Shown here piece after piece: positions 28,901 through 37,900 of a stretch of 64,000 nt of DNA. Under the pieces are notes generated by a model, which had not been told where the DNA came from, did not search any database, and saw nothing but the letters and a program-made list of their open reading frames with translations. This stretch comes from Mimachlamys varia. Taxonomy: Eukaryota > Mollusca > Bivalvia > Pectinida > Pectinidae. Where the stretch lies: contig OX392527.1 of NCBI GenBank assembly GCA_947623455.1, forward strand, positions 46,916,401 to 46,980,400, given 5' to 3'. Position 1 is the stretch's first letter. Every line of letters starts with the position of its first letter. The position numbers and the translations under genes were made by a program.

Positions 28901-31900
28901 ATCGCCTCTTACGATCATGCAATGAGGGCAGCTTGTTAAACTCTGAAGGGCAGGTATCTGTTTGGATACTTAAGATGTTATAGACGTAGTAGTCATATAC
29001 AAAAGTTAAATAAAAAAGTTTTTTTGTAACTTTCTTTATGAAACCAGATGGCTGATAAAAGACCACCAGTCCACCAAGACGGCCGTAGCCTTTTAGCTTA
29101 TATTTTTTTGGTTTTGACGTTCATGGAATGTTAGTCAAAGTATGCATGAACAGTTATAACAAAAAGATTTGTTTTTGTTTTGTTTTTGTTTTGACTTTAT
29201 GAAGGGTTTTGTAGACCCATATTACATTCTGTGGCACTTTATGCATCGTTTTGACATATTTGAACATGGATTAAAATAAACAATCTGTTTTAAACTAACA
29301 GTGTCTATCAAAAATTCGAAATTGATGTATTAGTCATAATTCCTAATATAAATTTATGTATAATCGGTCTACTAACATGATAAATGCTACAATGAAAAAC
29401 CTCCATTTAGTAGGTCTTAGTTTGCGATGTAGATAATCATTTAGTTCAATTGTGTACATGTAAATACGTATGGAATAATCTCCCTCTACTCCATAATAAT
29501 CAGCACTATTGTTGACATAGATCTCACGAACAGGAATGACGTCACGCCCACTCTAGATACATAAGCGATTATGGCTCTCTGAAGATTTCGTTTGTCAATA
29601 TAAAACCAAGGCCTGTATTCATGAAACCGTTCGGTTCTCATGCTCAAGCATGGATTCTGTGCTGAAGCCAGCTTTCTTGAAACTCTCCTTAATCATGTCG
29701 AAGAGTCAAAAAGTCAATGTAAATGTAGAAAACAGTTTTTTGGCTTCATGTCTCTTCAACTTTTTTCAAAAACTTTGACAAAGTTAGATTTTTTAAATAA
29801 TTTATAGCCAGAACAAGAAATAAGGGTTGAGCACGAAATCAATGCTTGAGCATGAGAACGGTTTCATGAATACGGGCAAAGTACTCGGGGGAGACAAAGG
29901 GTGAGTTGATCATTAATATCTTGGTACATATAGTAATACTGCTCCCCTTGTCTATAAAGATCACGTAACACACACATATGCTGCACCTCTTAAATTTAGT
30001 TATAAATACAGTATGCCGAAAAAATAAATTAAACTGCATCATACAGCTGTTTCGTCCTCCCAGGACTCTTCAGTGATGCTAGGGGCCAAAAGGTGGGAAT
30101 CCAAAATTTCTAAACTTATGAAGAAGCAGAAGGGTCAGGTGCATAAAAACCCTTTTAATTTATTAATTTAGAAGTATAATTAAACTAGTTCTGTATAATT
30201 TCAAATCGTGTACTACGAAAATGTGTATATTAAGTACATTGTCACTACTCAAATGAGATTAACTGTGGCTATGGAGGCTCCAGCAAACCTCGGGGACTAA
30301 AAAATCCACCAGCAGAGTCTGCCACCCCCTATCATAAAAATCACGTAACACACACATATGCTGCCCCTCTTAAATTTCTAAAAGTTGACTGTAAGAAACA
30401 CAAAATTTGGCAATATACTTATTAGACCAAAAACGAATTTCTCTGTTCCATGAAGTTATTTCGACCTCATTGATCATTGTCGGCAGAGTTACAACACATG
30501 CAAACAATGTATTGTAAAAAAATAATCAGGGAATACCAAAGCGTCAACAAAACTATAATCCAAACTCAAAATCGATTGAACTAGAGGCAAACAATTAACA
30601 AGGGATAGATTTAAATGGAGAACCTCGTTAAAGTACAAGATAATAAGACCAGAAGTGCCGGAAGAGTAAGCGTCTTCTGCTTCATCGAATACACCTGCCA
30701 ACGGCAAAGTCCTCAATAAATCTTCACTTACAGATAATTCCGTGTAGCAAACCCTTAGCATTGATTGGGAAATAGTTAAAATGGTTGACAGTGAAAACAA
30801 CCTGTCCGTGCGACTGGTCAGTGAGGCTATCTTGATACGCCGCAGCGGCCCGGTATTAAACAGGGACGAGTGAGGGGACACAGGTTCTCGTACATCTATG
30901 GCTAAGTGTTAAACACAGCGAAGCCGAATCGACTAGACTGCATTATTACCCTCTTGTAAGCCTTTGTTTGGTAGTATAGGATTTTACCATTTCGTCACCC
31001 TACAAGTGTATGTTCGACCCTGGTGTAATTAGGGTTATAATACAGCCAAAATAAATCGGTCGATTCCTTACTATCTCATACACTACATAGTTACGTCAGT
31101 TCTAGTATGCTTCACGTTGGTCATTAGTCTGATGATTCCTCAACATCTCGTACACTACAAACATCAGTACTAGTACCCTTCACACTGGTCATTAGTCTGA
31201 TGATTCCTCAACATCTCGTACACTACAAACATCAGTACTAGTACGCTTCACACTGGTCATTAGTCTGATGATTCCTCAACATCTCGTACACTACATACCC
31301 AGTACTAGTACGCTTCACACTGGTCATTAGTCTGATGATTCCTCAACATCTCGTACACTACATACCCAGTACTAGTACGCTTCACGTTGGTCATTAGTCT
31401 GATGATTCCTCAACATCTCGTACACTACAAACATCAGTACTAGTACGCTTCACACTGGTCATTAGTCTGATGATTCCTCAACATCTCGTACACTACATAC
31501 CCAGTACTAGTACGCTTCACACTGGTCATTAGTCTGATGATTCCTCAACATCTCGTACACTACATACCCAGTACTAGTACGCTTCACACTGGTCATTAGT
31601 CTGATGATTCCTCAACATCTCGTACACTACAAACATCAGTACTAGTACGCTTCACACTGGTCATTAGTCTGATGATTCCTCAACATCTCGTACACTACAA
31701 ACATCAGTACTAGTACGCTTCACACTGGTCATTAGTCTGATGATTCCTCAACATCTCGTACACTACATACATCAGTACTAGTACCCTTCACACTGGTCAT
31801 TAGTCTGATGATTCCTCAACATCTCGTACACTACAAACATCAGTACTAGTACGCTTCACACTGGTCATTAGTCTGATGATTCCTCAACATCTCGTACACT

Positions 31901-34900
31901 ACAAACATCAGTACTAGTACGCTTCACACTGGTCATTAGTCTGATGATTCCTCTACATCTCGTACACTACAAACATCAGTACTAGTACGCTTCACACTGG
32001 TCATTAGTCTGATGATTCCTCAACATCTCGTACACTACAAACATCAGTACTAGTACGCTTCACACTGGTCATTAGTCTGATGATTCCTCAACATCTCGTA
32101 CACTACAAACATCAGTACTAGTACGCTTCACATTGGTCATTAGTCTGATGATTCCTCAACATCTCGTACACTACATACATCAGTACTAGTACGCTTCACA
32201 CTGGTCATTAGTCTGATGATTCCTCAACATCTCGTACACTACAAACATCAGTACTAGTACGCTTCACACTGGTCATTAGTCTGATGATTCCTCAACATCT
32301 CGTACACTACAAACATCAGTACTAGTACGCTTCACACTGGTCATTAGTCTGATGATTCCTCAACATCTCGTACACTATATACTTCAGCACTAGTACGCTT
32401 CACACTGGTCATTAGTCTGATGATTCCTCAACATCTCGTACACTACAAACATCAGTACTAGTACGCTTCACACTGGTCATTAGTCTGATGATTCCTCAAC
32501 ATCTCGTACACTACATACATCAGTACTAGTACGCTTCACACTGGTCATTAGTCTAATGATTCCTCAACATCTCGTACACTACAAACATTAGTACTAGTAC
32601 GCTTCACGTTGGTCATTAGTCTGATGATTCCTCAACATCTCGTACACTATAAAGTTACGTCAGCACTAGTACGCTTCACACTGGTCTTTAGTCTGATGAT
32701 TCCGCAACATCTCATACACTACAAACATCAGTACTAGTACGTTTCACACTGGTCATTAGTCTGATGATTCCTCAACATCTCATACACTACAAACATCAGT
32801 ACTAGTACGTTTCACACTGGTCATTAATCTGATGATTCCTCAACATCTCGTACACTATATACTTCAGCACTAGTACGTTTCACACTGGTCATTAGTCTGA
32901 TAATTCCTCAACATCTCGTACACTACATACTTCAGCACTAGTACGTTTCACACTGGTCATTAGTCTGATGATTCCTCAACATCTCGTACACTATATACTT
33001 CAGCACTAGTACGTTTCACACTGGTCATTAATCTGATGATTCCTCAACATCTCGGACACTATATACTTCAGCACTAGTACGTTTCACACTGGTCATTAGT
33101 CTGATGATTCCTCACCATCTCGTACACTACATAACGTCAGTACTAGTACACTTCACACTGGTCATTAGTCTGATGATTCCTCACCATCCCGTACACTACA
33201 TACAGCAGTACTAGTACGCCTCACACTGGTCATTAGTCTGATGATTCCTCACCATCCCGTACACTACATACATCAGTACTAGTACGCTTCACACTGGTCA
33301 TTAATCTGATGATTCCTCAACATCTCGTACACTATATACTTCAGCACTAGTACGTTTCACACTGGTCATTAGTCTGATGATTCCTCACCATCTTGTACAC
33401 TACATACGTAAGTACTAGTACACTTCACACTGGTCATTAGTCTGATGATTCCTCACCATCTCGTACACTACAAACATCAGTACTAGTACGCTTCACACTG
33501 GTCATTAATCTGATGATTCCTCAACATCTCGTACACTACATAACGTCAGTACTAGTACGCTTCACACTGGTCATTAATCTGATGATTCCTCAACATCTCG
33601 TACACTACAAACATCAGTACTAGTACGCTTCACACTGGTTATTAATCTGATGATTCCTCAACATCTCGTACACTACAAACATCTGTACTAGTACGCTTCA
33701 CACTGTCATTAATCTGATGATTCCTCAACATCTCGTACACTACAAACATCAGTACTAGTACGCTTCACACTGTCATTAATCTGATGATTCCTCAACATCT
33801 CGTACACTACATACCCAGTACTAGTACGCTTCACACTGGTCATTAGTCTGATGATTCCTCACCATCTCGTACACTACATACATCAGTACTAGTACACTTC
33901 ACACTGGTCATTAGTCTGACGATTCCTCACCATCTCGTACACTACATACATCAGTACTAGCATGCCTCGCACTGGTCATTAGTCTGACGATTCCTCACCA
34001 TCTCGTACACTACATACATCAGTACTAGTACACTTCACACTGGTCATTAGTCTGATGATTCCTCAACATCTCGTACACTACAAACATCAGTACTAGTACG
34101 CTTCACACTGGTCATTAGTCTGATGATTCCTCAACATCTCGTACACTACATACATCTGTGCTAGTATGCGTCACACTGGTCATTAGTCTGATGATCTCTC
34201 ACCATCTCGTACACTACATTCGTCAGTACTAGTACGCTTCACACTGGTCATTAGTCTGATGATTCCTCACCATCTTGTACACTACATAACGTCAGTACTA
34301 GTACGCTTCACGTTGTCATTAGTCTGATGATTCCTCACCATCTCGTACACTACAAACATCAGTACTAGTACGCTTCACACTGGTCATTAGTCTGATGATT
34401 CCTCAACATCTCGCACACTATATACGTCAGTACTAGTACGCTTCACACTGGTCATTAGTGTGGAGAAGATGACAATGTATTCATCGAAACGTCATACTTA
34501 AATATCATACTGGTTGCATTATATAACCTCAATTCTACTGCATTCTAGTAGACATACTTAGTAAGAAAACAACAACATCTATAGGCATTTACTGTTAACG
34601 ATCCTTTAAGCTGTTTATGGAACATAGTAAAAGGGAATGTTATTGCAATACAAGAATAGTGATTTTACATCATATTGTTTCACAAATACCCATATCTTGT
34701 ACATGTATGTTGGTTTAACCTGATGACACTTACTGTTTGTCAAACTTATTAAAAACATATAATATGTTGGATTGTTTGTACTTGAACCAGGATATCAAAA
34801 GGAAAAAGGAAAACTAGCGAAATAAGCAACGAAAAGGTAACAATAGTAAAACAAATAATAACAGAATATCACAATGTCAAGACTTTTGCTATACTGTAAT

Positions 34901-37900
34901 ATAAGACTCTTTCATATGCGTGTATGTAGGATAGGGATATTCCACCCGAGGGGTCACAAAATGTCGTGAAACCCGAGGCTTGCCGAGGGTTTTACCACAT
35001 TTTGTGATCCCGAGGGTGGAATATCCCTATCCTACATACACACATAATGAAAGAGTCTTTTTCTCTCATATCAACTACCCGGATTAGCTCAAAAACCATG
35101 AAAATATGTTTAATCAGGCTACCATTTTGAATTTTCAACTTTTTCCTTGAGCTCTTTTGACGAAAACAAATTAGACAGTGAGTTTAAACATACCCTATAT
35201 TTGCAAACAAAGTTTGCACATAAAAATTAATCTCCTCTTCCTGGTGTTTATGGTTAAAATTTTGTGAAAGGTTTTAATTTTATCACGCCGCCGTTTTCTC
35301 TTTCCGGCATCAGAGTTAACCGTATTCGTGACGTCACGTCATTGTTGAGCCATTGTGACGTCACGTCGTGTGAAATGCTATGTAAGATAGATTTTTCTTA
35401 CATAGCTTTCTTACATGGGCAAACGCTATCCAACATGGCGAGATATGAGAGAAAAGTCAATACTTTCGGAAGTGAACTTTTCCGCTTAGTCCGCCTCCAA
35501 ACTGTTATCGATGTGTGGATATCCGCGTTGTCAGTCATGCTGTTTTGTACTGTTGTACTGCCTATAATACTATAAAAAAACTGTTGAGTTTAAGTAGTAT
35601 TTAATATACTCGGGAGTGTGAATATTCGCTGAGATTTAATGCAAGCGAAATAAGGGAAAATTTCCAAACCACGAACAATTCCATTTTTTGCAGTATATGA
35701 TTGAAACGCGATGTACCTTTATGACCAAACCTGACTAGACATACTCTATGTATATAAACACACTAGAACACACTGTATCAATCAAGCTGATTTACATATA
35801 ACAGACAGGGGTCGTTTATCTTAACTTTTCGTGTCATTCAGGTCGCATTGCTAAACAAACCTTTGGGTTAAAGATGAGGAGTTCGCCTTAAAAATAAATG
35901 CAAACATTCACCTCGAAAATGAAATATTTAGATTCCTAGAGGAACAGACATTCATACATGTGTTTATGCCCTATGACAATCTGTGTTTACATCGTTTCAG
36001 AACAATGTGTTTTGATGTATCAGATGCTCATGGCTGAAACCCTGTAGGCGTCTACTATTATTGTATATATTGGAACAATTTAAAGGCCCAATATACGTAA
36101 CTTTCGGCAAAATTTGAAGCAAAACTCAAGCCTAATATCTTATTTAATTTATAGATTTAATTAAGATTAACTGATATCAGCAATATTCAAGAACTGTCTT
36201 CCACATGTAACTTCGGCTTGTTGTTGAAGTGGGCCCCACCTTAATTATTTTCAATTCTTTAGATTTTTCTGTCAATAGTTTCTTGTTAGTTAAGGCTCAG
36301 GTTTACTTCGTTTTAGGCTTATTTTAGCATGGTTATCAACTGGATTTTTTTCAGAATTTTTCAGAATCACGAAAAAATTCCTGAAGTTACGTATATTGGG
36401 CCTATACAGGGAAAACTATTTTCTGAATAAATTGCTTCATGAAGCCAATCTGCAGTAAATATTTAACATCATGACGAGTTTGATAAACACCTTTCACCTG
36501 TTACTCTCTACAGTTTTTGTAGACCTCCCTATACATGTAATCATATCCCTCTTAGTTGCCATAAAATGTAGTAAATGTGTATTTTGATTGGTATTCTGTG
36601 CGATTTTTCGTTAAGTGTTTCTGAAATTTGCATTTCTGGTACACGTGAATATTTGGTTGTATATATTGAAATTTCTTTGAGTCCGGGAGTTGGTTTGATC
36701 TATTTACTTTGTATAAAGTTCTACATACATATCTTCTACTTATACGTATATTACGGGATAATGAGCGCGGCGTGTATAATTGATATGGCCTATGCTTAAT
36801 CAAGGCTTCGGAACAACGGAACAAATAAATACATACAGTATGGCGTCTCCTAAGATAAAATGCTTTACAATGGTTCCATTTATCTCGGATAAATACCATT
36901 AACCAAATACAGACGTATACACTTTAAATTAAAATTGTCACTATTTCCCTACATTTTCCTTTTACTGACTTTTTTTTGCTAACATATTCAAGTTTTATTG
37001 TACGTTACATGCAAACGTCGAAACTCTGACTGACATGTGTTGCTATGTTTGTGATTGTTTACTTTATTTACATTTATTCATAACACTGAAACTAGGGAAG
37101 GGGCCGCGGTGGTCGAGTGGTTAAGGTATTCTAACATTCTACCACTAGCCCTCCAACGTGGGGCAGTTGCCAGGTACTGGCCGTAGGTAAGTGGTTTTTC
37201 GCCGGTACTCCGGCTTTCCTCCACCTCCAAAACCTGGCACGTCCTTAAATGACCCTGGCTGTTAATAGGACGTTAAACAAAATAAACAAAACCAAAATAA
37301 ATGAAGCTACGCATATAGCCTCATCTCTAATTCACCCTGCAAGGATGTGTATTGCAGAGCACATCCTCGTGTTTTATCATGAGAGACATAACATGTCGTA
37401 TTTTAACCGTAAATTACATTTCTGAGTTCGCTGCGTTGTTGGAGTAAAGCGGTTTATGCTAAAAACGTGCACACATATCATTATATACCGTACAACCAAA
37501 ACATTATAATAATATAGTTATATCGTACAGTTTCCTTTGTGAAGATATCTTACATATATAAAATTCATAATCGATGACTTCCACTAATCATTTTAACTCA
37601 CCTGGTTTCCCCTGTGATGGAGTTGACATATCGACTCTTGTATAGTCCGACGATGGACCGGGTGAGAGAACCATCGTACTGCGTCTCTAGGCGGACTACA
37701 GCACCACTCAGTAACGGGGATACCGTCTCGACAACCCAGAACTGGTTTTCCGCGTACGAAAATGTCCGTTTGATTGGAATTGTAGCTCCACTTGAATTAT
37801 TCTTAAGCGTTGTCTTGGTGATGTTCATGTAATTATAATGAATCAAAATATATGATGTTTCCTTGGTGATGCGGATTTCTACAGATTCGTTCCCATAAAA

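Larger units (their letters stand above)
27898..37601 (-). other. Aminopeptidase intron 1 (9.7 kb)
   Basis: This intron separates the membrane-anchor exon from the rest. No convincing exon is seen inside. From high to low coordinates it contains a SINE (37.1-37.3 kb), a TTAA-flanked MITE (36.08-36.40 kb), a TIR element with paired CRE octamers and a foldback hairpin (34.9-35.45 kb), the 50-copy 68-bp minisatellite (31.06-34.46 kb), a LINE tail, copies of a 340-bp repeat, a foldback MITE (29.6-29.9 kb) and a composite repeat (28.5-28.95 kb). The stretches 36.42-37.08 and 34.46-34.90 kb show nothing recognisable. Confidence 0.85.

Noticed and set aside
30489..30881. 130-codon minus frame as a gene
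   Set aside because: Half of it is the LINE 3' tail in reverse and it lies in intron 1; no family signature.
31062..34459. CRISPR-like array
   Set aside because: Units are contiguous and similar throughout, with no unique spacers; the context is a eukaryotic intron.
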